Notes under the pieces: generated by a model | Seen by the model: the letters and a program-made list of their open reading frames with translations, nothing else | What the model was told of the DNA's origin: nothing | The model's database searches: none | Program-made: the position numbers and the translations under genes | Shown here: positions 1 through 6,635 of the stretch, piece by piece | Numbering within the stretch: position 1 is the stretch's first letter | How the letters are laid out: the number at the start of each line of letters is the position of its first letter | Assembly: GCA_021810725.1 (NCBI GenBank) | Contig: JAJZIE010000093.1 | Span: forward strand, 1 to 8,902 | DNA: 8,902 bases | Source: Bacillota bacterium | GTDB lineage: Bacteria; Bacillota; Sulfobacillia; JAJZYS01; JAJYTV01 | Direction: 5' to 3'

Positions 1-540
1 AAGACCCGACGTCGCCTGAGACTCAGGTGGCACGGGCAGTGTCCGGAGAAGCAGGAATCGAGAGATGCGCAGGTTTGCTCAGACGTGAGTGGATTTGTGC
101 AGATTGAAAGGAACGGTTCGCCGAGTTCTTCCCTGTGGCGGAGGTGCAGCCTTGGCGCAGCGTGCAAATCGCACATCGGACGCGGCCAAGCCTGACGCCA
201 GGGACCGCGTTCCGGCCCATCCGGTGCGTCACACGTCCCCTAGGTTGCTCGTACCCTTGGGGCGCCAGGCGATCGCCGCCGACGCCCTCAGTTCACATCC
301 GCACCACACCGAGGTGCGCATCTCGCGCCTCGACAAGGCATATCTAACGTGGTGTCAACAGTTGCCTGATTTGCTGGACAAACCCGGACATCTGTTGTTC
401 GTGCCGCCCCAGTGCCGACCTGTGTCGGTTGTTCTCGGGACCCGCTTGCGCGGGTGCCGGCCATCCTCACGCATGAGCCGTGGCCGGCGTGGGCGGCGCC
501 CGGTCACGTGCGTGGGGAGGCGCCGGAAGGGGGTACGTCG
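1..540. other. Upstream region without a convincing gene
   Basis: About 540 bases precede the first well-supported start codon. Open frames cross this stretch on both strands, but their translations are Arg/Pro/Cys-rich, match no family I recognise, and the longest run out of frame into the aldolase gene; I read them as chance frames of G+C-rich DNA. The base composition looks somewhat less G+C-rich than the genes, as expected of non-coding DNA. There is an imperfect hairpin at 237-262 (8-bp arms with one T-T mismatch, 10-base loop, no following T run) and a perfect 10-base palindrome at 268-277. No paired -35/-10 elements of good quality were found, so the promoter of the aldolase-led unit is not located. 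Confidence 0.6.
525..533 (+). promoter_or_regulatory. Ribosome binding site deciding the TTG start at 541
   Basis: The purine run GGAAGGGGG ends seven bases before TTG 541. No comparable site precedes the further upstream in-frame GTG codons at 412 and 508, and the residues those starts would add (Cys/Pro/Arg-rich) do not look like folded protein. This supports TTG 541 as the aldolase-family start. Confidence 0.55.
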
Positions 541-1617
541 TTGGAATTCAGCTTCTACGGTTCTCCGCCCGACGCTTGCATGCAGGGATTTTCCGAGAGG
601 CTCTCGCAGGCGCTGGCAGGAGCCGGACATGTGCAGGGGCCTCCGGAACAGGCCAAGCTGATCCTTTCGTTCGTCGACCAGGATAGGCCGCGTCCGTTCA
701 GGCGGCGGGCGCAGGCGACCTATATCGTCGCGCTTCTGCGCCTGCAGGAAAGCCCCGAGGACATTCTGCGCGGCGCCTATGCCTGGATGATCCGCTCGCT
801 CGCCAACCTGATGATCGCGGTGGTCGGCGACGAGCGGAATCCGAAGACCTACTTCATCACGCTCGAGCGTGGCTATTACGAGACCAGGGCGCCGTACCAG
901 TCCGAGCGGCATATGCAGGAGCTCGTCGAACGGCTGACGCCGCTCGCGGCGTCGCACCTGATCGTGGACAACGTCTTCGACCCGGACCTCGAGGAGGACC
1001 TCTGGGACGGGGGCCGCGAGATCGACCAGCTTGACCGGGCGGGCAAGACCCTGGACGGCTGGGGCGTCCTGCCGACGCCGTTCCCGATCGAGGACATCCT
1101 GCCGCCGGACGAGTGGCGGCACGTGCAGCTTCTGTTCCAGCTGGGCGGCCTCTCCTACGGCAACCTCAGCATGCGCCACGACCCCCGTCGCTTCTGGATG
1201 TCCGCGAGCGGCGTGGACAAGTCGCACTTGCGCGAGGTCGGCAAGGACGTCCAGATGGTGAAGACGTTCGATCCCGAGGTCAAGGCGATGCGTCTCTCGC
1301 AGCCGCCGGGGATCAAGGGGCGCCGGGTCTCGGTGGACGCCATCGAGCACCACATCATCTACCGCGAGCATCCCAAGGTCGGGGCGATCATTCACGTCCA
1401 CGCCTGGATGGACGGCGTGCGCTCCACCGAGATCAACTACCCCTGCGGCACGATCGAGCTCGCCCAGGCGGTGGCGGAGGCGGTGCGCGAGGCCGACGAT
1501 CCCTCCCGGGCGGTTGTCGGGCTCAAGAACCACGGACTCACGATCACCGGCCGCGACCTCGACGACATCATGGAGCGGGTCGACGGCAGGATCGTTTCGC
1601 GTGTCCCGATGGCCTGA
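541..1617 (+). CDS. Class II aldolase/adducin family protein with extra N-terminal domain
   Basis: A 358-residue protein read from TTG 541. The C-terminal half (about 195-358) is a class II aldolase/adducin domain, the fold of fuculose-phosphate aldolase and ribulose-5-phosphate 4-epimerase: a GN motif in SYGNLS (207-208), a phosphate-loop-like SASG (221-224), the metal pair H285-x-H287 in IIHVHAW, and the third metal ligand H331 in KNHGL. By spacing, the catalytic Glu of fuculose-phosphate aldolase falls on Asp266, so activity may be altered. The first ~190 residues are not part of the canonical fold and I do not recognise them; they include a basic patch (RPFRRRAQ), two likely helices, and an acidic Asp/Glu stretch near 146-155. 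The family cleaves or epimerises sugar phosphates or binds related keto/hydroxy acids with Zn; the substrate here is unknown. The alcohol dehydrogenase follows 54 bases later, suggesting one transcript. The family call is firm, the function is not. Confidence 0.85.
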   Translation: MEFSFYGSPPDACMQGFSERLSQALAGAGHVQGPPEQAKLILSFVDQDRPRPFRRRAQATYIVALLRLQESPEDILRGAYAWMIRSLANLMIAVVGDERNPKTYFITLERGYYETRAPYQSERHMQELVERLTPLAASHLIVDNVFDPDLEEDLWDGGREIDQLDRAGKTLDGWGVLPTPFPIEDILPPDEWRHVQLLFQLGGLSYGNLSMRHDPRRFWMSASGVDKSHLREVGKDVQMVKTFDPEVKAMRLSQPPGIKGRRVSVDAIEHHIIYREHPKVGAIIHVHAWMDGVRSTEINYPCGTIELAQAVAEAVREADDPSRAVVGLKNHGLTITGRDLDDIMERVDGRIVSRVPMA

Positions 1618-1654
1618 ACGTTTGCGTCTCCGCCCCTTCGCGGTGCGGTTGGCC

Positions 1655-1662
1655 GGAAGGAA
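1655..1662 (+). promoter_or_regulatory. Ribosome binding site of the alcohol dehydrogenase
   Basis: GGAAGGAA ends nine bases before GTG 1672. The in-frame GTG at 1663 directly abuts this site and so cannot use it well, which favours the GTG at 1672 as the start. Confidence 0.6.
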
Positions 1663-1671
1663 GTGCAGCAG

Positions 1672-2790
1672 GTGCCCAAGGCGTTGGCGGCCGTGCTCTG
1701 GGACTACGAGGAACCGCTGCGGGTCGAGGAAGTCGAGGTGGATGAACCGGGGCCCGGCGAGGTGCTGGTGCGGATCGCGGTTGCGGGGATCTGCCATACG
1801 GACGAACACGTGATCACAGGGGACCTGCCGCTGCCGGTGCCCATGGTGCTTGGGCACGAGGGAGCCGGTGTCGTCGCCGCCGTCGGCGAGGGTGTGCAGG
1901 GCGTCGCGGTGGGCGATCGCGTGGTGCTGTCTTGGCTGCCCGAGTGTCAGGAGTGCGTCCCGTGCCGGCACGGCTGGACCGGGATGTGCGAGACGACCAA
2001 GAAGGCCGCGGAGAAGGGGACGCTCTGGCGTGGACGCCAGGGTGTCCACAGGCAGGGCGAGGAGCTGCACGTCATGAGCCTCGTGGGCGCGTTCGCGCAG
2101 TATGCCTTGGTGCCCGCTGGCGGCGTCGTGCCGGTGCCCGAAGACATTCCGCTCGAGCTTGCGGCTCTGATCGGCTGCAGCGCGACGACGGGCTACGGCG
2201 CCGTCGCCCATGCGGGCAAGATGCCGGCCGGCGTGCGGGTGGCGGTGATCGGCGTCGGCGGCGTCGGCCAGAGCGTCGTGATGGCGGCCCGCATGCAAGG
2301 GGCCGAGCGCATCATCGCCGTCGACCGCTCTCCCGAACGCCTCGAGGAGGCGAAGCGGCACGGCGCCACGGACGTCGTGCAGGCCGGAGCGCAGGATCCC
2401 CTGCAGGCCATTCTCGACCTTACGGACGGATACGGCGTCGACCAGGCCTTCGAGGTGGTGGGTACGCCGGACACCATCGCGCAGGCGTTCAACGCGCTGA
2501 GGCCTGGCGGTACCGCGGTGGTGGTCGGCGTGAGCCCGCCGCACCTCGACGTCTCCCTCAACGCGTTCACGTTCCCGTCGCAGCAGAAGACGCTGACCGG
2601 AACCTGGTACGGCGGAGGGGTGCTGGCGGACGACGCGCCGCGACTGTTCGAGGCACACCGTCAAGGCACGTTCGACCTCGGCGCCCTGGCGGGCCCGACC
2701 TTCAAGCTCGAGGAGATCAACGAGGCGTTCGACGCCATGCGCCAGGGCAGGGCCGGGCGGCCTCTCCTGCGCATCTCGGACGACCGCTAA
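1672..2790 (+). CDS. Zn-dependent alcohol dehydrogenase (MDR family, NDMA/mycofactocin-type-like)
   Basis: A 372-residue medium-chain dehydrogenase oxidising an alcohol to an aldehyde or ketone with a nicotinamide cofactor. Catalytic zinc ligands are visible as C41 (GICHTD), H62-E63 (GHEGAG) and C169 (IGCSATTGYG). The structural-zinc lobe is complete: C92, C95, C98 and C106 with C-x2-C-x2-C-x7-C spacing. The Rossmann motif is G194-x-G196-G-x-G199, and the acidic D218 at the end of the next strand argues for NAD(H) over NADP(H). The TGDLPLPVP segment near the catalytic His and the TLTGTWYGG segment near 307-315 resemble, from memory, the Rxyl_3153-type NDMA-dependent dehydrogenases, which keep a tightly bound NAD recycled by mycofactocin; no mycofactocin gene is in the window. 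An ordinary class III-like or other NAD-dependent alcohol dehydrogenase remains possible. It lies between the aldolase protein and the SCP2 gene, 20 bases before the latter. Confidence 0.93.
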   Translation: MPKALAAVLWDYEEPLRVEEVEVDEPGPGEVLVRIAVAGICHTDEHVITGDLPLPVPMVLGHEGAGVVAAVGEGVQGVAVGDRVVLSWLPECQECVPCRHGWTGMCETTKKAAEKGTLWRGRQGVHRQGEELHVMSLVGAFAQYALVPAGGVVPVPEDIPLELAALIGCSATTGYGAVAHAGKMPAGVRVAVIGVGGVGQSVVMAARMQGAERIIAVDRSPERLEEAKRHGATDVVQAGAQDPLQAILDLTDGYGVDQAFEVVGTPDTIAQAFNALRPGGTAVVVGVSPPHLDVSLNAFTFPSQQKTLTGTWYGGGVLADDAPRLFEAHRQGTFDLGALAGPTFKLEEINEAFDAMRQGRAGRPLLRISDDR

Positions 2791-2810
2791 CGACAGGGGG
2801 AAACCGTCGC

Positions 2811-3239
2811 ATGGGTGCCTACTTCCAGGACGCGGACGAAGTCTACCGTGTGCTCGGCAGCTTTTTCGAGTCGCTGATCCCGCTGCCGCAGGCCAGCCTG
2901 ATCCACAAGGTCGGGGGGACGGTGCGGTTCCAGTTCCACGATCCCGACGCGTTCGTGAGCTGGGTTCCGGAAGACCCGGCCGAGACGGGCAAGGACTTCC
3001 ACGTCGTCCTAGGACCCGACCAGCCCGAAGCCACCCTGATCTTCGACCAGGCGGCGGATCTGGCGAACCGCTTCTGGCAGGGCCAACTCGACCTTGCCCA
3101 GGCGCTGTCACGCCAGCAGATCCGGGCCACGGGGCCGCTCTCGCGCGCCATGAAGCTTCTGCCGAGCCTCGACGAGATCTATCCTCTCTACCCCGACCAC
3201 GTCCGCAGCATCGGCCGAGAGGATCTGGTGCTGCCTTGA
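2811..3239 (+). CDS. SCP2 sterol-binding domain protein
   Basis: A 142-residue stand-alone protein from ATG 2811, preceded by AGGGGG ten bases upstream. The second half has the SCP2/sterol-carrier pattern: a strand reading ATLIFDQAADLANRFW (about 74-89) followed by the G-x-x-D-x-x-x-A turn (GQLDLAQALS), the strand with RATG (105-108), and a LSRAMKLLP helix, with the PLYPDH tail typical of small bacterial versions. SCP2 folds form a hydrophobic tunnel that binds lipids, fatty acyl-CoA or sterols and usually have no catalysis. No signal peptide or membrane segment is seen, so it is probably cytoplasmic. Its place between an alcohol dehydrogenase and an aldehyde dehydrogenase, with its stop overlapping the next start, suggests it holds or delivers a hydrophobic substrate to them; this is inference. 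It could alternatively be a structural or regulatory SCP2-like protein. Confidence 0.75.
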   Translation: MGAYFQDADEVYRVLGSFFESLIPLPQASLIHKVGGTVRFQFHDPDAFVSWVPEDPAETGKDFHVVLGPDQPEATLIFDQAADLANRFWQGQLDLAQALSRQQIRATGPLSRAMKLLPSLDEIYPLYPDHVRSIGREDLVLP

Positions 3240-4732
3240 GCGTCGAGATCAACGCCGATCTGCTGGACGGTCGGCTCTCGCTCGGCGGCGAGCGGCGCCC
3301 TGCCGCAGGCGGCGCCATGGCGCCGGACCTGAGCCCGTCCACGGGCGAACCGTTCGCGGAGGTGGCGGAGAGCGGCGAGCAGGACGTCGACGCCGCGGTG
3401 GCGGCGGCTGCCGCGGCGCATCAGACGGGGGTCTGGCGCAGCCTGCCGGTGCTCGAGCGGCAACGCATCCTTGCGGGTATCGCGACGCGGCTGCGCGAGC
3501 GCACGATCGAGCTCGCGCGCCTCGTGGCGCGCGAGAGCGGCATGCCCCTCTCCGCCGCGCGCTTCATCGAGATTCCCATGGCCGCCGACGCCTTCGACTA
3601 CTTCGCCGCCGCCGGCACCCTCGTGCACGGGCGGACGCTGCCCTTCAGCCTGCAGGGCGCCACCACCCGGTACATGACCTGGACGCAGAAGCAGCCAGTC
3701 GGGGTGGCGGCCCTGATCACGCCTTGGAACTTCCCCTTGCTCATGCCGGCGTGGAAAGTGGCGGCGTGTCTCGCCGCCGGCGCGACAGCGATCCTCAAGC
3801 CGGCTCCCGAGACCCCGCTCGTGGCTCTGGCGCTCGCCGACGCGGCACGGGATGCCGGACTGCCGGAAGGTGTCCTCTCGGTTCTGCCAGGCGGCGACGC
3901 GGTCGGGTCGGCGCTCGTCCGTCACCCCAAGGTGGCGAAGATCGCCCTCACGGGCAACACGGAGACCGGGCGGGTCGTGGCCGCGGAGGCGGCGAGAAGC
4001 CTCAAGCGCGTGTCGCTCGAGCTCGGAGGGAAATCCCCCAACATCGTGTTCGCCGACGCGAACCTCGACGACGCCGTCTCGGGGGCGCTCTTCGGCATCT
4101 TCTTCAACTCGGGCCAGGTCTGCCAGGCGGGCAGCCGCGTCCTCGTCCAGCGTCCGCTCTACGAGCGCTTCGTCGAGGCGGTCGTGGAGCGGGCCGGCGA
4201 CCTGATCGTGGGCGACGCCGAGGACCAGATGACGGACCTTGGCCCCCTGGTGAGCCATGCGCAGTACGGGCGTGTCGCCGGCTACGTCACGAAGGCCGTG
4301 GACTCGGGCCTTCGCCCCGTCCTCGGCGGAGCGCAGCAGCGCGAGGCGGGCGGCTACTTCTTCCAGCCCACCGTGTTCCGGGACGTCGAGCCGGGGTCAG
4401 GCATCGCCCAGGAGGAGATCTTCGGCCCGGTGGCCGCGATCATGCCCTTCGACCGGGACGAGGAAGCGCTCGAGATCGCGAACGGAACGATGTACGGTCT
4501 CGCGGCGGCGGTCTGGACGCAGGACGTGCGCCGGGCCCTGCGCTTCTCGCAGCAACTCGACGCCGGCACGATCTGGCTCAACGCCTACCAGGTCCTGACG
4601 CCCACCGCGCCGTTCGGCGGCTTCAAGCAGAGCGGCTATGGCCGCGACCTCGGTGTCGAGGGCGTGGAGGCCTTCCTCGAGACGAAGACCGTCATCGCCG
4701 ATCTCAACGACCAGCCGATGCAGTATTTCTGA
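3236..4732 (+). CDS. NAD(P)-dependent aldehyde dehydrogenase
   Basis: A 498-residue protein of normal length for the aldehyde dehydrogenase superfamily, oxidising an aldehyde to its carboxylic acid in the cytoplasm. Key residues are present: N165 in TPWNFP (oxyanion hole), K188 and E192 in the KPAPET cofactor segment, E262 in LELGGKSP (general base), nucleophile C296 in NSGQVCQAG, and E394 in EEIFGPV. The cofactor glycine motif reads G240-N-T-E-T-G245, with Asn where Ser is more common. The TTG start at 3236 overlaps the SCP2 stop (TTGA), and the conserved N-terminal GGERRPAAGG stretch requires a start upstream of Met28, supporting TTG. This overlap implies translational coupling. E192 suggests NAD preference as in many family members. 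The substrate is unknown, but the preceding alcohol dehydrogenase is the natural supplier of its aldehyde. Confidence 0.95.
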   Translation: MSVEINADLLDGRLSLGGERRPAAGGAMAPDLSPSTGEPFAEVAESGEQDVDAAVAAAAAAHQTGVWRSLPVLERQRILAGIATRLRERTIELARLVARESGMPLSAARFIEIPMAADAFDYFAAAGTLVHGRTLPFSLQGATTRYMTWTQKQPVGVAALITPWNFPLLMPAWKVAACLAAGATAILKPAPETPLVALALADAARDAGLPEGVLSVLPGGDAVGSALVRHPKVAKIALTGNTETGRVVAAEAARSLKRVSLELGGKSPNIVFADANLDDAVSGALFGIFFNSGQVCQAGSRVLVQRPLYERFVEAVVERAGDLIVGDAEDQMTDLGPLVSHAQYGRVAGYVTKAVDSGLRPVLGGAQQREAGGYFFQPTVFRDVEPGSGIAQEEIFGPVAAIMPFDRDEEALEIANGTMYGLAAAVWTQDVRRALRFSQQLDAGTIWLNAYQVLTPTAPFGGFKQSGYGRDLGVEGVEAFLETKTVIADLNDQPMQYF

Positions 4733-4752
4733 TCGGGCCCGAATCCCCGCCC

Positions 4753-4768
4753 CGCCTGACGGCAGGCG
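4753..4768. repeat. Short inverted repeat in the ALDH-HAD gap
   Basis: CGCCTG-ACGG-CAGGCG gives a 6-bp perfect stem with a four-base loop, 20 bases after the aldehyde dehydrogenase stop. No T run follows, so it is not a classical intrinsic terminator; it could attenuate transcription or protect the upstream message from 3' degradation, or be chance in G+C-rich DNA. Confidence 0.35.
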
Positions 4769-4788
4769 TATCCCGAGAACCGCAAGCG

Positions 4789-4795
4789 AAGGAGG
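4789..4795 (+). promoter_or_regulatory. Strong ribosome binding site of the HAD gene
   Basis: AAGGAGG, a near-perfect anti-16S match, ends six bases before ATG 4802. It is the strongest such site in the window and fixes the start of the HAD hydrolase. Confidence 0.8.
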
Positions 4796-4801
4796 CCTTC
4801 C

Positions 4802-5503
4802 ATGATTCGAACCGTGCTCTTCGACCTCGACGGAACCCTGCTCGACATCGACGTGGACAACTTCATCGAGACGTACACCCGGTCGGTCGCGGAGCGGCTG
4901 ATGCCGGACGACAAGGAACGCGGGCTGGCGGTGTTGGCCGGTTCCACCTACGCGATGCTGGCGCCCGAGGTGAACGAGGATTCGAACCAGGCCTGCCTCC
5001 TGCGCAAGCTGAGCGACACCCTGGACCGCTCGCCGGCGGACCTCTGGCGCGCCATCCACCACGCGTCGAAGGAGATCCTGCCGGGGCTGAGGGCGATGGC
5101 GAAGCCGATCGCGGGGGCTGCGGACGTCGTGCGGGCGATGCACGAGCGCGGGCTCAAGGTGGTTGTGGCCACGATGCCGATCTACCCGCGCGATGTCATG
5201 CTCGAGCGCCTGCGCTGGGCGGGCGTGAAATCGGACTGGATCGACCATGTCGCCTGCCTCGAGGCCAACCGCAGCGCGAAGCCGCATCGCTCCTACTTCC
5301 TCGAGATGGCGGACGCGGTGGGCGCCCAGGCGGAAGAGTGCCTGATGGTCGGGGACGACGAGGACCAGGACATGCCGGCGCTCTCGGCGGGCATGGCGGT
5401 GCATCTCCTCGCGCCGCCGCGCGGCAAGCCGGAGCCGACCGAGCGCCTGCGCTTCGGCCGCATCACCGATCTGCAGGCGATCTGGGCGGACGCTCTGGCC
5501 TGA
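4802..5503 (+). CDS. HAD superfamily hydrolase (phosphatase-like)
   Basis: A 233-residue haloacid-dehalogenase superfamily protein, likely a cytoplasmic Mg-dependent phosphatase. All four motifs are visible: motif I FDLDGT with nucleophile D8 and acid/base D10, motif II T124 in VVVATMP, motif III K160 in SAKPH, and motif IV MVGDDEDQD with D185 and D186. Residues ~15-105 form a helical cap inserted after motif I, the C1 arrangement of phosphoglycolate phosphatase- and beta-phosphoglucomutase-like enzymes. D10 and the DxDGT form favour a phosphatase over a dehalogenase. The substrate is not predictable. It lies 69 bases after the aldehyde dehydrogenase on the same strand with its own strong ribosome site, so it may be co-transcribed with the cassette or separately controlled. 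Its end is only 34 bases from the end of the convergent epimerase gene. Confidence 0.9.
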   Translation: MIRTVLFDLDGTLLDIDVDNFIETYTRSVAERLMPDDKERGLAVLAGSTYAMLAPEVNEDSNQACLLRKLSDTLDRSPADLWRAIHHASKEILPGLRAMAKPIAGAADVVRAMHERGLKVVVATMPIYPRDVMLERLRWAGVKSDWIDHVACLEANRSAKPHRSYFLEMADAVGAQAEECLMVGDDEDQDMPALSAGMAVHLLAPPRGKPEPTERLRFGRITDLQAIWADALA

Positions 5504-5537
5504 ACCGAGACGCGGAGCCGAAAGTCTTGGCACCACG

Positions 5538-6551
5538 TCACGGGCCCGGCCAGGCGACCTCCTCGGAACGCAGGCGGTACCAGGGCTCTTGCCGGCCCTC
5601 GTAGTAGCGGCCGACCCAGTCTCCGGTCCGGGCCATCCAGGTGCGCATCGGCGTCCAGGCGAACGCGAGCCGGTCGGCGACGCTCGAGACGTCGAGCGCG
5701 ACGCGATAGGGGAGTGGCAGGCGGTAGACGCCTTCGACCGCGAATGGAGAGCGGTCGAGGGCGTCTCTTGTCGCGTAGCGGACGTCGGCCTGTCTGCCCA
5801 GGATCTCAGCCATCAGGCCGAGGTACTCCTCGTAGGACCAGAGTTCCGGCTGCGCCGCGTTGTGCACCGCGTACGTCCTTGGCGGCCGCGCCGCGGCCGC
5901 CGCCAGGATGCGGGCGACGTCGCCGGAGTAGGCGACTTGGCAGGGACCCGCGTGCACGCGGGCCTCCATCGGCAGCCAGATCGGGCCGCCATCGGCGGTG
6001 CGCAGCCAGAACCAGGCGAAGCGCCCGTCCTCGGTGTAGGGGCCCATGATCTGAGGTGCCGGGCGGACGATCGTGAGCGGCAATCCGCGCTCGAGACAGT
6101 CTTCCAGGAGGCTGCGCTCCAGGAGTCGCTTGCCCTGCACGTAGCGGCCGTGCGGCGAGTCGTCCTGCACCAGTGCGGTGAGAGAAGCCGGGGGGGCATC
6201 CTGCTCCCTGAGCGCCGCGGACGGCCCGAGCTCCCGCGCGCCCAGGGCGGAGTAGACAAAGGCCGTGCTTGTCAGCACATAATGGCCGATGCGACCTTCG
6301 AGGGCTCCGAGCACGGACTCCGCGTCCTCGGGGACATAGGCGACATTGTCGATCAGGGCGTCGAATGTGCCCTGCGCGGCCTTTCGCACCGCCGCCGGAT
6401 CGCGGCGGTCCCCGAGCACGTGCCGCGCCCCGGATGCCTCGATGCCGCGGTTGCCGCGCGACAGCACGACGACGTCGTGCCCCTCGGCCAGGAGATGCGG
6501 CACGAGCTGGCGTCCGATCAGTCCCGATCCGCCGATCACCAGGATGCGCAT
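5538..6551 (-). CDS. NAD(P)-dependent epimerase/reductase (extended/atypical SDR)
   Basis: A 337-residue short-chain-dehydrogenase-fold protein. The start is ATG at 6551 because AAGGAG (6565-6560) sits eight bases upstream and the Rossmann motif begins at once: MRILVIGGSGLIG with G7-G8-x-G10-x-x-G13. R32 after the second strand (SRGN) would suit NADP, and D48/D51 in LGDRRD match the adenine-binding loop. The catalytic pair looks present as Y137-x-x-x-K141, with the Ser/Thr run T94-S95-T96 ahead of it. The VLSRGN and GDRRDP features resemble atypical SDRs annotated as NAD-dependent epimerase/dehydratase or CSP41-like, which act on nucleotide sugars, act as reductases, or have lost catalysis. 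No signal peptide is seen. It converges on the HAD gene and diverges from hemQ, so it is its own transcription unit. The family is firm; the substrate is unknown. Confidence 0.9.
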   Translation of the reverse strand: MRILVIGGSGLIGRQLVPHLLAEGHDVVVLSRGNRGIEASGARHVLGDRRDPAAVRKAAQGTFDALIDNVAYVPEDAESVLGALEGRIGHYVLTSTAFVYSALGARELGPSAALREQDAPPASLTALVQDDSPHGRYVQGKRLLERSLLEDCLERGLPLTIVRPAPQIMGPYTEDGRFAWFWLRTADGGPIWLPMEARVHAGPCQVAYSGDVARILAAAAARPPRTYAVHNAAQPELWSYEEYLGLMAEILGRQADVRYATRDALDRSPFAVEGVYRLPLPYRVALDVSSVADRLAFAWTPMRTWMARTGDWVGRYYEGRQEPWYRLRSEEVAWPGP

Positions 6552-6559
6552 GGCATGCA

Positions 6560-6565
6560 CTCCTT
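6560..6565 (-). promoter_or_regulatory. Ribosome binding site of the epimerase/reductase
   Basis: On the minus strand AAGGAG lies eight bases before ATG 6551. The reading frame stays open far upstream of this ATG across the opposite-strand hemQ gene; this site shows where translation really begins. Confidence 0.75.
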
Positions 6566-6635
6566 CTTCCCATGGAGGTTTGTCCGCGGGGTGCGGCCGT
6601 CCCTGCCTGGGCCCGATCGGCCAGCGAGGAGGGCC

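Noticed and set aside
28..43. A sigma-54 promoter starting TGGCAC
   Set aside because: The -24 half matches, but the -12 half reads GTGTC instead of TTGCA.
268..277. GGCGATCGCC as a HIP1-type cyanobacterial repeat
   Set aside because: The core octamer occurs only a couple of times by eye, one of them inside the alcohol dehydrogenase; HIP1 would be far more frequent in a HIP1-rich genome.
412..540. Aldolase start at GTG 412 or GTG 508
   Set aside because: No ribosome site precedes them, and the added residues are Pro/Cys/Arg-rich without protein-like character; TTG 541 has GGAAGGGGG at good spacing.
355..3342. A 995-codon open frame on the minus strand
   Set aside because: It lies opposite the aldolase, dehydrogenase and SCP2 genes, all of which have clear family motifs. 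Its translation is Arg/His/Asp-rich with no domain, as expected for an antisense frame of G+C-rich genes.
541..4732. 5'-deoxyadenosine or methylthioribose salvage as the role of the cassette
   Set aside because: Class II aldolase plus HAD plus alcohol/aldehyde dehydrogenases recalls these pathways, but no isomerase or sugar kinase is present, the aldolase is atypical, and SCP2 has no place there.
5538..6551. SDR-type L-threonine 3-dehydrogenase partnered with the nearby KBL-like enzyme
   Set aside because: The N-terminal motif and the SRGN/GDRRD segments look like atypical CSP41-like SDRs rather than that enzyme, and the gene is on the opposite strand with hemQ between them.
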